Shown piece by piece: positions 10,645-22,559 of a DNA stretch of 64,000 bases. Numbering within the stretch: position 1 is the first letter of the stretch; each line of letters begins with the position of its first letter. The notes under the pieces are model-generated. The model made no database searches and was not told where the DNA came from. It saw only the letters and a program-made list of their open reading frames with translations. The translations under genes and the position numbers were made by a program. The DNA is taken from NCBI RefSeq assembly GCF_023898315.1, contig NC_064615.1, positions 9,098,501 to 9,162,500 on the forward strand, in the 5' to 3' direction. This stretch comes from Schistocerca nitens (taxonomy: Eukaryota > Arthropoda > Insecta > Orthoptera > Acrididae).

Positions 10645-10750
10645 AGTGTTTGGGTAGCTCAGTACTTGCCCACTTGCCCACGAAAGGCAAAGGTCCCGAG
10701 TTCGAGTCTCGGTCCGGCACACAGTTTTAATCTGCCAGGAAGTTTCATAC
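10645..10750 (+). repeat. SINE family C (tRNA-derived)
   Basis: The tRNA-like head has an A box 'gggtagctcagt', 'cgaaaggcaaaggtcccgag' and a B box 'gagttcgagtctcgg', then a short tail 'ttttaatctgccaggaagtt'. It is a different family from A and B: an Ala/Arg-type head. It is inserted in the LINE 3' region; the LINE resumes at 'gggaataacttcca'. Confidence 0.8.
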
Positions 10751-10935
10751 CAGGGAATAACTTCCACGGTACTACCGGGAGCTGTAGAGTGTAAAAACTG
10801 TAGAGAAAGGTAGAGATTGGAATACGCGCAACAAATAATTGAGGACATCGGTTGCAAATGCTTCTCTGAGATGAAAAGTTTGGCAAAGGAGGGGATTTCG
10901 TGGCGGGTCAGATCAAACTAGTCAGAAAATTGAGT

Positions 10936-10937
<2 letters not shown>

Positions 10938-10966
<29 letters not shown>

Positions 10967-10968
10967 AA
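10938..10968. repeat. (CA)n microsatellite
   Basis: A CA tract with one AA interruption, directly after the LINE 3' end. Confidence 0.9.
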
Positions 10969-10969
10969 G

Positions 10970-11652
10970 TGTTGGAGTTTTCGAGGATCCACGATGCTTG
11001 AGTGGCCGCTGCAAGGCCGATACCGTAGTTTATCCAATGTCATCTATCAGTGGCTCCCTGTTGACACATTTCTGGTGATATTGCCTGTCGCGGTGGTAAG
11101 AGATTCGACACGTTCAGCCGTGGACAGTTCATGTGGTTCCCGTCAGGCGTCTCCATTGTGCAGTTATCGCTCTCGTATGTTACCCAATGTGCGTCTAATC
11201 AAGATATCGATAACACAGCAATAGAAGCAGATTTTCAGTTTTAATTTTCTATTTCAACAGGTGCAGTTCAGTTACAACACTGCGGGGTGATTTTGGTCGA
11301 ATGTACGCCACTGCAGCTCTCACAGCGCGAGGGACGTACAGATGACTCGTTGCACTATTCACCTCAAAGGTCGCCTGATCTCATATGATGTGATTTTTTG
11401 CACGGTTTTGTGAAATACTCCGTCCAGCCGAAGTGACTCCTGACTTGTAAAAGTATGGGATTAGTTCGTTATCACCTGGATGTTTTTATGCGGACACGCC
11501 GAAAATTTGTGAAATGTATAAATAAACTTCAGTCACAGTCCGCCTTTCCAGCCGAGGTGGCATATGTTAGTTCCGCCTTGCGCGCCGAGTGGGAAGGTTG
11601 CTTGTATTACCCCTCACGGCAGCGTCGCACGCGCATCGACCGAGTTCTCAGT
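10970..11652. other. Unassigned spacer with a faint transposase trace
   Basis: No clear element. At about 11370-11430 the plus-strand reading SPDLI, stop, CDFLHGFVKYSV is reminiscent of the SPDLTP.DFFLWG motif of mariner-superfamily transposases, but this is too little for a call. Confidence 0.3.
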
Positions 11653-11854
11653 GGCCGGCCGTTGTGGCCAAGCAGTTAAAGGCGCTACAGTCTGGAACCG
11701 CGCGACCGCAACGGTCGCAGGTTCGAATCCTGCCTCGGGCATGGATGTGTCTGATGTCCTTAGGTTAGTTAGGTTTAAGTAGTTCTTAGTTCTAGGGGAC
11801 TGATGACCTTATAAGTTAAGTCCCATAGTGCTCAGAGCCATTTGAACCATTTTT
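11653..11854 (+). repeat. SINE family A
   Basis: Full-length sense copy with A box, B box (GGTTCGAATCC) and 'gagccatttgaaccattttt' end. I could not find a clean target duplication. Confidence 0.92.
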
Positions 11855-12007
11855 GTTGTTTGTGTCACATCGTCATTTGGTCCGTAGCGTGAGTTCTTGT
11901 TTGCATCCGCTGGTAGCGGAGTAGTCTGCTCCTTTACGACAACGATGGTTTCAAACTGTTTTCCGGCAAAATGTACAGTAAGCTTGAAACGTCCACTTTG
12001 AACAATT

Positions 12008-12553
12008 ATACAAGACTATGCTTAAACAGACACACAATATTTTTAGCGCAACGCAATCTGATTTTCAAAAATCCCTACAAAAGAATGGCCCTGACTAACA
12101 TTAACCTATACCTTTCACAAATCACTTACCTCACAAAAATCTTCGTTACTCGAACTACTGCAATACAGCGAGTGCCACTACTGCCAGCTAAATAAAAGAT
12201 TCAAACTACTGAAGGCACTAACTACTGATAGGCATAGTTAGCAAATGAAAGATTTTGATAGAGAACAAACAATGTATTTACCTGAAAAGTGATAATATAT
12301 ATAGCACTTCATGATATCCAGTATTACAAATTTCAAAACTCCGCCATCTCTCTCCCCACATCCACCACTGCTGGCGGCTCACCTCCAACTGCGCAACGCT
12401 ACGCGCTGTTAACATCCAGCTGCCGCTGCCCAACACTACAATGGCAGACAACAATGCAAACTAGCCACAGACTGCACACAGCACAGCCAGTGATTTTCAT
12501 ACAGAGCGCTTCGTAACGCTGCCAATAAGAAAACATAAACAGCCTACTTACAA
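12008..12553. repeat. Unclassified interspersed repeat, copy 2
   Basis: Second copy of the repeat at 8463-9198; it lacks that copy's first 130 bp and most of the TA tract but keeps the rest collinear. Its better-preserved end reads 'cagagcgcttcgtaacgctg'. Confidence 0.8.
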
Positions 12554-13559
12554 GCTTCAGTTTCCATAAAGTCATGCGTTCCGCGCAGCCAGAGTCTTTG
12601 GAGATTCATTACTGACTCGGCGATACCTTATTGTAACGTCTGATCAGGTTCGTACTTCCTGTTTTTACTCTGATAATCACATCTTTTTCGTTAAGATTTT
12701 GGATCCCCTACAAGTAGATAGGATGCTTTTGCGTCATGATTCTCAACTTCTCTTCAGGCATCGTGATGGTTCTGTAAGTATGATATATCTTGCTAACGTG
12801 GATTATATAAATGTACGAGTGTTCAGTCTCCTGCCGGAGGCTGACGACAGTTTACTTAAGGAGGGCTTTCTCCCTTATGGTGATGGGAGAGACGTACGAC
12901 ACGAACGCTGGTCCACTCAACACCGGTTGCAATGATTTAGGAGTATCTGTTCAGTGGAGATTGTAGTGAAATGTAACGTTCCTCTCCCTTTACAGGTCTG
13001 TCGTCACTGCATTCATGTAACGTACAGTGACCGAGTGTGGACGGTCTTTCTCTGCAATGAAAGTGGCCATCTTAGATGTAACTACTTTTCGTAGATATTT
13101 ATATTGAAGTCCTCATTTTAAACGCATCGAAAATTGAAGTTAGCTGATCTCGTATTTCCATTTGCGAGATTCATGCCACGACTTCCCCGGGTGAAATGGA
13201 ACAAGACAGGGATGCACAACTTACTGATCCTGAATTTCAGGCATTACCCTCGCAACGAAGTCCCGAAACTGTTGCCAAGCCATCAGTATCCGCAGTGTAA
13301 CGTGAGAGACGTCGTACATGGGTGGTAAAGATTCGGAAGGGTCTTCTCCTTGGAAGACGTCGTGGTCTCCTGACCTTCATTGCTTACATATTCCGCCCTC
13401 ACAATCATATTTCGCACATCAAAACGCTTAATTCGAACCCAAACTCGATAACATAAAGTCAATGTTGTATGAATTTATGTAAACGATATGCAAGTAACAA
13501 GTAAGCGCATCGTGGTTGAAATACTCGAGGCTCGCATACACACATACATTCCAGACACA
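12554..13559. other. Unassigned spacer
   Basis: No recognisable gene or repeat. A plus-strand open frame of 140 codons (13488-13910) begins here but has no family features and runs into the LTR-like stretch. Confidence 0.4.
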
Positions 13560-14905
13560 ATGGTCACAGGAGCTTTTAGTTCGGGAGAGAAACCGCACAA
13601 TGGGACGCCGGTCCCTTCACAGGACGAGTTAACGCTAAACGCCGAGGTGACCGCCCGTGGAGCGGACAGCGTGGGCCCAAGTGAAAAGGGGGAACGACCC
13701 TGTGTTCGGCTTAAAAGCAAATTCCGCTACATTGTGTGGGAGCGGCCAGCCTACGCATTCTTTACACATAGCACGCAGTTTCAGAGAGTTTCACAGGGAG
13801 ACAGCAAACGCCAAACGCCAATGCTACAGGTTTCCGGATTGGTCGCCTTAAACGAAACGTCATTCTCCCGTTTTAGAAGAGTAATGCTGATAGGCAGACG
13901 ATATTTCTGACGCCTTGAGCTGAAGGAGTAATGGAAGAGACCAAAAGATATACCCCTTCACGTCTGGCGTGGAGAGGCGCTGTTCCGTTGTCGCTCTGGG
14001 AGCGAGGAACAAGTCTCTCCTCAGTACTTCACTGGGAGAGCACCTCTGTTGAGAGCGAATCAAAGGGCGACTCTATATTGAGTCCTTGCGATTAAGCATT
14101 GTTCACTGTGTTGGCCAACACACTTATTGTGTGGTGTGAACAGACAGAGCTGTAGTTAAATGCCTGCGAGCGAATTTTTGAGTGGCATCGCGGTGGACTG
14201 GTTGTCTGACTGGTGTACCATGCCAATAGTTAGACTAGGGGCGAATGGGAATCCTTGACTTCATCAAGGCATAGGGAGAGTTTGATTGACGAAGGTCAAT
14301 CCAGATAGAATGAGAGTTATCTTATTTGTCAGCAGCGCGCGGCGCAGACAGAAGTCATCGCAGCCTATGGTATTGTGCACTACAGCTATTGCAAACTCCA
14401 TATTTCCTCCACAACAGTACACTTCACTGCATTTCACATGCGACAGCCTCGACCGTACCTAGCAACATTGTAAAGGATAATTATTCAAGTTGAGTAGGTG
14501 CGCCTCTCAGCCATTCTGCCAAGTCAACAACAATGTTAAACTAACTTTGTAGAGAAATTTCATTGGCGAATCCTATCCTTAGAGAGGTAACTTCACATTC
14601 TGGAAAGAACCAGGTAATAACTTGTTTCATTCATAACTAAATGTGCCACTGTGATTTCTCAGAATTTTTGCAAAATAAATAATAACTTTCATTACTTTCA
14701 TGTTTTTTTACACTAACTAGCACTACTCCAGTACCCAAGTGTCCCACTAGTTACGTAAGAAATTTTGTGAAGTTTTGTGTCATTTTCTTACAGCAGACGA
14801 CTCCAGAAGATATTTATTGCTGAAAGTTTTTCAGGCATTTCTCTTTAGACCGTTAGGAGCGTCTGTCTGACTTCTGTAGTAGTGTGGGGGTGGAAATTGC
14901 ATCTT
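13560..14905 (+). mobile_element. Possible LTR-type fossil (weak)
   Basis: A non-coding stretch with promoter-like composition: a TATA-like 'aagatatacc' near 13946 in a fairly GC-rich block, followed by AT-rich sequence. It reads like regulatory sequence from an LTR element rather than host DNA, but I cannot define paired ends, a primer site or a coding domain. Low-confidence placeholder. Confidence 0.2.
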
Positions 14906-14929
14906 GCAGGAGCCACAGGGTAAAGGGTA

Positions 14930-16870
14930 TATCTTAGATTAATCCGTTGCGCAGAGTAACAGAATGTCTGATCAACCCCACGCTCACATCCTCACCCATA
15001 TCTCCCTGAAATAAGTCTATCGGTTGCTGAGCCCTGCACTCCTGATGGGGTCGGTGGTGCCAAAACAGCCCCTGACGTCTCCAGTGAGCTAGCTCCAGCT
15101 TCCACGTGGAAAATGGGCAGTTGTAATTTTTATCAGCGGTGCACCGGAATTCCAAACTGATCCTCTCAACAACTGCTCTGTGGCGCTGGAAACCTGCATC
15201 CTGATCGACGGTTGCAGTAACTACGGAAAAATAGGCCACCATAGTCTAGGCAATGTTTCGTGGATTGGTTAGGAAAGCACCGTTCCCAATTACAGCAGCC
15301 ATGTGGTACCTCCTTCCTCTCCCAGAAATTCTTCTGATGGTCCCTCATACAGCAGAACTCTTCGTGGCACGAAGAGTTCCTAGATAACAGAACGCAGCAT
15401 GTCATTCTCAATGGAGAGAAGTCTTCCGAAGTGAGAGCGATTTCAGGTGTGCCGCAGGCGAGCCTCGCAGGACCGTTGCTATTCACAATATACGTAAATG
15501 ACCTTGTGGATAACGTCGGAGGTTCACTGAGGTTTTTTGCGGATCATGCTCTAGTATATCTAGAGGTTGTAACAATGGAAAATTGTACTGAAATGCAGGA
15601 GGATCTGCAGCGAATTGACGCGTGGTGCAGCGAATGGCAATTGAATTTCTCAATAGAGACGCTCAGTAGCTCGGTACGGGCTTTTGTTGAAGTTTCGAGA
15701 ACATACCTTCACCGAGGAGTCAAGCAGTATATTGCTCCCTCCTACGTATATCTCGCGAAGAGACCATGAGGAGAAAATCAGAGAGATTAGAGCCCACATT
15801 GAGGCATACCGACAATCTTTCTTTCCACGAACAATACGAGACTGGAATAGAAGGGAGAACCGATAGAGGTACTCAAAGTACCCTCCACTACACACCGTCA
15901 GGTGGCTTGCGGAGTATGGATGTGGATATAGATGTAATAGTGTTCAGGAACTGTTGACACGACCTCTTCTTGCTCTCTCTAATGATCCGGCGACATTTCG
16001 CCCTCGCCACCCGAAAGGCGGCAAGATTCTCTGCAATTTACCGGCATTTGAACCGACGCAGAGCCGCACGCCTTGTCCTGATTCCAGAGCGCCATTCGTC
16101 CTCCACCTGCCTCTTCAGATTTCCTGTGGACTATGGAATGGATGCTGCAGCGGCGTGATGGATAATTCTGGTAATATGATCCACTCATTCGTTAACATTG
16201 ACACGATGGTCAAACTTGGCTACCTGCCTGTAAAGTGTCCAGTCTGCTCTACTGACCACCCATAACGGTGGTTTCCTTTCGGGTTCCACTTAACCTGGCA
16301 GGTGAATGCAGACAGGAAAGTGAAAAGCAAGTCGTCGACCCCTTCCCATTGAACAGTGTGAGCAAGGACCGGAGAGCAAAGCTAGAGTTCGATGGCAGAT
16401 AACGAACCAGTTGCAGTGGAGAAATGCGTGTTCTGTCCCGAATTCAGCAAATATGTACATGATGAATGGAGAAGTGTCACAGTTGCCCTACCCCTGGGAA
16501 TTATAGCTGCAGAGCCCCAAAGCACATTGCGTGCACTAAAATCACCACAGAGGATGAAGAAGTGGGGGAGTTTTGTTAGAAGGTCGTTCAGAGCCTGTTC
16601 ATGTAGCGCATCATGTGTCGGCAGGTAAAGGGAACACGTTGTCAATGGAAGATGCACGTGGACCGATACGGCAACTGCTTCTAAATTCGTTGTATGTGGG
16701 CGAGGTGAAGAGTGGTAGTCGGTACTGACGATAATACCTAGTCCTCCTCTAGTTCTCTTTCCACTCAGGTCGTTCTTTTTGTGGAGTACATAGCCTGTAG
16801 CGTCGCAGCTATTACGCGAATGCAGGTTTTTGCAGTGAGTCTTGTTATGCTATGACAAGCTGTTTTGGAA
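14930..16870 (-). mobile_element. LINE family 4 (Jockey-like), ORF2 5' half, split
   Basis: Read on the minus strand from about 16870: the endonuclease start LQETHCKNLHSR, GGLGIIVSTDYHSS, the core CSLYLPTHDALHEQALNDLL and GDFSARNVLWGS (GDFNA-type catalytic motif), and SLSAIEL. The linker follows: RQVAKFDHRVNVNEWVDHIT, then RRAALRRFKC. After an interruption by another LINE (15370-15943) it resumes with GNGAFLTNPRNIA and DQDAGFQRHRAVVERI near 15250-15160. It fades out before the reverse transcriptase. Several stops and frameshifts, so decayed. The order matches a Jockey/R1-type ORF2. Confidence 0.8.
15370..15943 (+). mobile_element. LINE family 2, internally deleted copy
   Basis: A 5'-truncated element on the plus strand inserted into the antisense family 4 LINE. 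Coding remnants: SGVPQASLAGPLLFTIYVNDL, LRFFADHALVY (active-site ADD present as ADH), EMQEDLQRIDAWCSEWQL, then a jump of some 600 bp to the C-terminus EIRAHIEAYRQSFFPRTIRD. It ends in the family's (GTAGAT)n-type tail at about 15930. Compared with the copy at 36818 the middle of the thumb domain is deleted. Confidence 0.85.
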
Positions 16871-17339
16871 ACCTGCAGTATAGTAGCATTCTTCGGCGGC
16901 CGACTTGTGGCCCGCCGTACGCGCCACAGCCACACCTGTCGCTAAAGCTGACCGTGAGAATGCTCACCGTGGCGCGTACTAAAAATCACTTACTCACCTC
17001 AACTAAGAAACTAAATAAGTATGTTAAATATGTATGTTAGATATTTATGTTAAATATGTTTTATTCCAAATCTGGTGTATGACCTTTTGTTATTCAGACG
17101 AACTTTGTGTCAAAATTTGATACCGCTACCTATAATGGTTTGGGAGATATAAAAAAAACATTAAAAAAGTAAAAAACCGACACTTAGGGAATTAAATTCA
17201 GTTAGGAACTATAATAGTTTATCTTTTGGTATTATTTGAAAACATAAACAGAACTCTCAATGTGCAGAATTAATTAAGTAAGATTTTCATATTGAAACTT
17301 TAATTTCCATTTTCGTAATAGAAAATTCAGACAAAATTA
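16871..17339. other. Unassigned AT-rich spacer
   Basis: Nothing recognisable; it may include the remote upstream end of the family 4 LINE, but no motif supports this. Confidence 0.35.
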
Positions 17340-18020
17340 TTATATGTGTCTTATGTCGTTGTGGGAGTAAATGAGAGTCAGTGAGAGTGTGTATGTGGGA
17401 CATACGTTAAATTTCAAGATTAATTCCGTGTAATCCATTACGCAATCATAGCGTGGGAAAGATGTTTGTACCCACATTGCTGATGACGTATGTCCAAGTG
17501 TACTTGTTTTTGTAAGAAGACAGCCAGAATAGTTATTTCTAGAGTAATGTTTTCCTAAAGTTAGTTCAAGATTAGATTTAGTTTGGTTTCGTTTGGTGGA
17601 ACGTTTTATTAATATTTACAGCATAAAATGACGTAAATGCATCTGTGAATGTTGATTGGAGTAAAACAGTTTAGGCGCGAATATGGTCTTGAAAAATTGA
17701 TCTGATTCGCTGTTCATTTGATCAACCAATCAGAGTGAAGTCTTTCCTGCGCTCTATCAAGCAGTATGTGCGATGTGAGCAGCGACATTGAGAAGCGTCG
17801 TCGACTAGCTTCCGGACGAGAAGATCATGTTAGATGTGTCCGAAAAAGTTATTTGTAAAATGAAGAAGTGACTGTTATTTCGCGTTCGGTTCATATCGCC
17901 GCGCAAGCAAATGCATTTTCGGACAGTTCTGTGAAGTTTGGGAGACTCAGGAGAGGTTGTTGTAGAGGAAACAGCGTGTGAAACTATCCGCCTTTGTGAA
18001 GAATTCTGCGTTTACAGAAC
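17340..18020 (+). mobile_element. Possible solo LTR-type fossil (weak)
   Basis: A TG-to-CA bounded interval can be drawn, from 'tgtgtcttatgtcgttgtgg' to 'ttacagaaca', followed by 'ttttttggcgatc', which resembles the TGGCGA-type primer site after the 5' LTR in some Gypsy-like elements. No second LTR and no coding domain are visible, so the boundary and identity are guesses. Confidence 0.25.
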
Positions 18021-18539
18021 ATTTTTTGGCGATCATCTTCCTTGAAAGAATCCACTGAAAAGGTCAGAACGTGAAACTCATTTCGTAGCTGAGTATTGAC
18101 TGTATTAATCTCGTAATATTTCGGGTTGGAATTAGTACATTTCTGGCTGTCTTGCGTGTGATATAAGCTGCACGAACTAGTAGTAGATGTGCTATCGGCG
18201 TAAATGTGGGCTTGTTGACACCATAACTGAAAGACAATAAACAACATTAGTATCGAGAAGCGGACATTTTCAATGAAGGAAGGAAGCATCCACTTTTGCC
18301 CAATATTACTAGAGATTTATAGGTTTATTTTGTTACCTGAGTTACTCGGACTATGCAGTCGTAAGTATGGACGATGGTTTTCTTCAACGCTGCTTTTAAC
18401 ATCGTCTACATAGTACCTGCATATGCAGAGCAACGGATGGTGAACGAACGCTGTACTGAGGTAGGTGTACATTAATTTGCAGCTTGCTTCACTCAGTACT
18501 AGCGAATCCTTTTTGTTTTTAAACCGCCACGTCGCAAGC
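18021..18539. other. Unassigned spacer
   Basis: A 101-codon minus-strand open frame (17984-18289) starts with a hydrophobic stretch (FSILMLFIVFQLW) resembling a signal peptide, but it has no homology I recognise and overlaps the LTR-like interval. I do not call it a gene. Confidence 0.35.
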
Positions 18540-18715
18540 CTCGGAGCTCAGGGGTGTACAAGTGTTTGAAATTAGTCTCCTGGAGACACAGACACATTGG
18601 TCTACCCTGAGATAGTAGACGAAGTTCCTCCAGATGCGTCCTGAGCCCCTGAATCTTCCACTGGAGCATGGGAGTCATCTATCACAGGAGCAGCATCTTC
18701 ATCATGTCTCTCTGC

Positions 18716-18898
18716 TGGCCGGCCGCGGTGGTCTCGGGGTTCTAGGCGCGCAGTCCGGAACCGCGCGACTGCTACGGTCGCAGGTTCGAATCCTGCCTCG
18801 AGCATGGATGTGTGTGATGTCCTTAGGTTAGTTAGGTTTAAGTAGTTCTAAGTTCTAGGGGACTGATGACCACAGCTGTTAAGTCCCATAGTGCTCAG
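18716..18898 (+). repeat. SINE family A, 3'-truncated
   Basis: Sense copy with both promoter boxes, stopping at 'catagtgctcag' without the usual 'agccatttgaaccattt' end. It lies inside the LINE ORF1 fossil. Confidence 0.9.
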
Positions 18899-19655
18899 GT
18901 GTGGTAATGGCCGTGCTGGGCTTCTGAACACCCCTAGCCGTTTGAAGTGCCTGGGGCTCTCCCATGTTGGCCACTGCATCTTTGTCTGCTGTTCTAGGGG
19001 GTGCTACAGGCTCTGAAACACTTGCTGCCTTGCAAGCGCACGGAGACTTGCACGTGTTGGTGCTGACACTCGCCACCTCTGTTTGTGTAGAAGCATCAGA
19101 TTTTGGATTAGGCTTGTGAGGCATTGATGAAAAGATGCAGCAAATGTGGGAGGCTGCATGGACTTCTAGATCTTTTTTGCCTAACCATAGAGGATCCGCT
19201 TGGCTGTTTATATTTCCTGCACTTTGGGGTACTCTAGAAAGACTCGGCGGTCCCTACTCCCAATTGGGTGTTTTCTAGAGCAGTTGATACATTTGGCAAG
19301 AGACGAGCAACCAGCTCCTTCATGAGCTGTCTCACAACAGCTGTGACACATCGCTTCTCCCTTGCGCCCTAGGGTTGTATGCGCAAAACGCTGCGCACTG
19401 GGTTTGAAAAATAAGGCGTCACGCTAACGGATTTGGTAAGATCCCCATCCACCCTCTTCATGATATTCTGCATATCGACTGGAGGCCAAGGCATTCTGGA
19501 GCCCAAGGCATTTAGCAGTTTTTAGGTTCGTGACTTGCTAGGAATTTGAAATTTCCACTAGCGGAGTGCCATTGCGCAAACGCCTTCCTGATTTCAAGGA
19601 GTCACTAATTCCCTCTGAACCCTTTTGTATATAGAAGGGCGAAATCTTTCCGAAA

Positions 19656-19857
19656 GAAATGGTTCAGTTGGCTGTAAGCTCTTTTGGACTTAACATCTGA
19701 GGTCATCAATCCCCTAGACTTAGAACTACTTAAACCTAACTAACCTAAGGACATAACACACATCCATGCCCGAGGCAGGATTCGAACCTGCGACCGTAGC
19801 AGCAGCACGGTTCCGGACTGAAGCTCCTAGAACCACTGGGTCACAGCGGCCGGCCTC
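19656..19857 (-). repeat. SINE family A
   Basis: Antisense copy, more diverged than most; flanking duplication ctttccgaaa / ctctccgaaa (19646-19655 and 19858-19867). Confidence 0.9.
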
Positions 19858-20474
19858 CTCTCCGAAACGAGCCTCGTTCCGTTTCACTGCTAAAAACGAA
19901 TTCTGAGGACCAACGTGCATTCTGTTACTAGAGATTGTACTTTTCCAATGAACTCATGAACAGAAGGACTGGGTGTCAATATCCTCCAGCGGTACACTCT
20001 CTCCTCTGGGAATTGGAAAAGAAAATTTCGGAGGATCCATTTCGATGCCACTAGCAGATATAAGGGTTAAATCAGACAGACCCCTACTTGCCTGACTAAG
20101 TCCTATACAGTTGAGGTGCGGCATATTCCCCAGATGTTGCCCGCTACCGACTGGTCCATCTCAACAACCATGCATATCATCAGCATGCAGCACACCTTGA
20201 GGTTGACGTTGTTTCAGAGGTTTTTACCATCCTCGCGATCCGGGCGGTCATGTCACACACAACATTCCACCGCCGCACCGCACGGGGTTCGGTGAAGCAT
20301 GTCCAGATATCCAGAGCATACAGTGACAGAGGACTGGCGGTGCTGACCAGTCCCCCAGCCCAGGAACCCCGGGGCTGCCAAGTCCGTACTCAGAAAACGA
20401 ATGCTCAGCGCCTGAGAGCTTTCTAAAATCGTTGCGAGAAGTGGCAACAAAACGACTATTCACATTCGGAAATG

Positions 20475-21808
20475 TATCATGCTCACAATTCCGAAGACTG
20501 CAAAAGCTGATAAGTGCGAGAATTATCGGACAACCACCTTAACAGCTCATGCATCCAAGTTACTGACAAGAGTAATGTACAGAAGAACGGAAAGGAAAAC
20601 TGAAGATGTGTTAAATGGCGACAAGTTTCGCTTTAGGAAAGGTAAAGGCACCAGAGAGGCTGTTCTGACTTTGATGTTGGTAACGGAAGCAAGACTAAAG
20701 AAAAAGAAAGATACGTTCATGGGATCTGTCGACCTGGAAAAGACCTTCGACAGTGTCATATTGTGCAATATGTTCGAAATTCTGAGAAAAGAGGGCTAAG
20801 CTATAGGCAATGACGGATAATATACAATATGTACAGCAACCAAGAGGGAGCAATAAAACTGGAATACCAAGAACTAAGTGCAAGCATTAAAAACGGTGTA
20901 AGACAGGCACGTCGTCTTTCACCCCTACAGTTCAAGCTATATATCGAAGTGCCAATGTAAGAAATAAAAGAAAGATTCAAGAGTTCATTTAAAACGCAAA
21001 GTGTACGGATATCAATGGTAACATTTGCTGACGACACTGCTGTCCTCAGTGAATGTGAACAAGATTTACATGACACACTGAAGAGAATGAATAGTCGAAT
21101 GAGCAGAGAATATGGATTGAGGGTTAATCGAAGGAAGACGAAAGTAATGAGAAGAGGCAGAGAAACTTAACGTCAAGATTGAAGATCATGAATTAGATGG
21201 AGTTAAGGAATTCTAGAATCCAGGCAGTAAAATAACCACTGACGGACGGAGCAAGGAGGACATCAAAAGCAGTCTAGCACTCGCAAACAGGGCATTCCTG
21301 TCCAAAAGAAGTCTACTGTTATCAGACACTGGCCTTAATTTGGGGAGCAAATTTCTGAGAATTTCTTTCTCAAATTAAAGCCGTGTTTCTGACACTGTAC
21401 GTTTAGAGCACAGATTTATACGGTAGTGAAAAATGAACTGTAGAAAAACCGGTACAGATGAGAATCGAGGCATTTGAGATGCGTTGCTAAAGACGAATGT
21501 TGAAAATTAGGGGGATTGGTGAGGTAAGGAATGAGGAGGTTCTGCACAGAATCGGGGAGGAAAGGAATATGGATAACACAGCCAAGAAGAAGGGACGGGA
21601 TGACAGGACATCTGTTAACACATCGGTGAATAACATCCATTACTAGAGGGAGTTGTAGAGGGTAAAACCTGTAGAGGAAGGCAGACACTGGAATATATCC
21701 AGAAAATAATTAAGAACGTAGGAGCTACCCTGAAACGAAGAGGTTGACATAGGAGAGTAATCCGTGGCAGGACGCATCAAACCACTCAGAAGACTGAGGA
21801 AAAAAGAT
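20475..21808 (+). mobile_element. LINE family 1b (RTE-like), 5'-truncated
   Basis: Begins in the reverse transcriptase: IPKTAKADKCENYRTTTL, KFRFRKGKGTREAVLTLM, then GSVDLEKTFDSV (motif A), NGVRQARRLSPLQFK and MVTFADDTAVLSE with an intact catalytic ADD near 21030. It continues through YGLRVNRRKTKVM to non-coding 3' sequence ending 'ccactcagaagactga'. Frameshifts and a stop after GVRQ. It forms a tail-to-tail inverted pair with 21809-22256. Confidence 0.85.
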
Positions 21809-22256
21809 AAATCATCAGTCTTCTGACTGGTTTCATACAGTCCGCCGCGAATTCCTTTCCTGTGTCAATCTTAACGTCTCAGAGTAACAGTTGTAGCCTA
21901 CGTACACTTACTGGATGTATTGTAATCTCCATATTTTACCTTCTACAGCTCCCTCTAATACCATGGAACCTGTTCCCTGACGTTTTAACAGATGTCCTGT
22001 CACCCTGTACTTTCTTCTTCTCAGTGTTATCCACATTCCTTTCCTCGCCGATTCTGTGGAGAAAGTACTCATTCCTTACCTTGTCAGTTCACCGAATTTT
22101 CTACGTTATTCTGGAGCAGCTACCTAAAATCCTTCGATTCTCTTTTCCTCTGGTTTTCCCAAAGTCCATGTCTCATTATCATGTTGTGCTTCAGACTTAC
22201 ATTCTTCCTGAAACTAAGACCCATTTTGATAGAAGTAGACTTCTCTTCGCCAAGAA
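21809..22256 (-). mobile_element. LINE family 1b 3' fragment, inverted
   Basis: Antisense 3' end of the same LINE, starting 'atcatcagtcttctgactgg' directly against the 3' end of the plus-strand copy; the junction is a small inverted repeat. It covers the 3' 450 bp only. Confidence 0.85.
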
Positions 22257-22559
22257 GCAATTGAAAAGCTGTTACAAATACTATAGTGTAGTGCCTATGT
22301 TGTTCATTAGTACGATGCAATGTTCAATCCGACATGCATTCATGACCGATGGAACAACTCTATCGTAATTCTTAACAACGCAGGTCATGCAAAATACTAC
22401 TTATCCACCAACGCCTGGCATGCGACTTTTAACTAACATGTCTCCCCTGTAAGGCAATACATACAATGTATGTACTGAAGTACTGAAGCGATGTTTGTTT
22501 TGTAAAAGGAAGTAACCGCATAACAGATGTTTGCTTCATTTTACAATAGAACATTTTCT
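22257..22559. other. Unassigned spacer
   Basis: Nothing recognised. Confidence 0.4.

Larger units (their letters stand above)
9690..10937 (+). mobile_element. LINE family 1b (RTE-like), 3' half, decayed
   Basis: A non-LTR retrotransposon fragment starting in the reverse transcriptase: NARIKKGVRQGCSLSPLLFN (motif before the catalytic box) at about 9728-9787. The active-site Y/FADD is degraded to FTVDIAV near 9875. Coding remnants continue to about 10380, then the 3' part resembles 21300-21808. A family A SINE (9922-10122) and a tRNA-derived SINE (about 10645-10750) are inserted. It ends at a CA microsatellite. Its sister copies at 20475 and 21809 share the 'cagaagactga' terminus. Confidence 0.82.
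18540..20463 (-). pseudogene. LINE ORF1 (Jockey/R1-type, CCHC nucleic-acid-binding)
   Basis: On the minus strand near 19370-19250 the reading CHSCCETAHEGAGC, then CINCSRKHP, is the CCHC zinc-knuckle pattern of the RNA-binding ORF1 protein of Jockey-like LINEs. It is followed by RDRRVFLEYPKVQEI and PPTFAASFHQCL and a low-complexity tail (DASTQTEVASVSTNTCKSPC). The 5' part continues through a family A SINE (19656-19857) to a possible N-terminal region near 20450. A second SINE (18716-18898) splits the 3' part. Many stops. It may belong to the same family as the ORF2 fragment at 14930-16870; both are on the minus strand but are not contiguous. Confidence 0.75.

Noticed and set aside
11370-11430. 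A mariner-superfamily transposase remnant
   Set aside because: Only about 20 residues resemble SPDL..DFFLWG with a stop in between; insufficient without a search.
13488-13910. A 140-codon plus-strand open frame as a host gene
   Set aside because: Composition is unremarkable, no domain is visible, and it runs through a stretch that looks like non-coding repeat regulatory DNA.
15166-15486. Minus-strand open frame as a protein
   Set aside because: It is the antisense of the family 2 LINE joined to family 4 LINE sequence.
17984-18289. A 101-codon minus-strand open frame with a signal-peptide-like start
   Set aside because: No homology, no splice or promoter support, and AT-rich DNA often gives hydrophobic starts.
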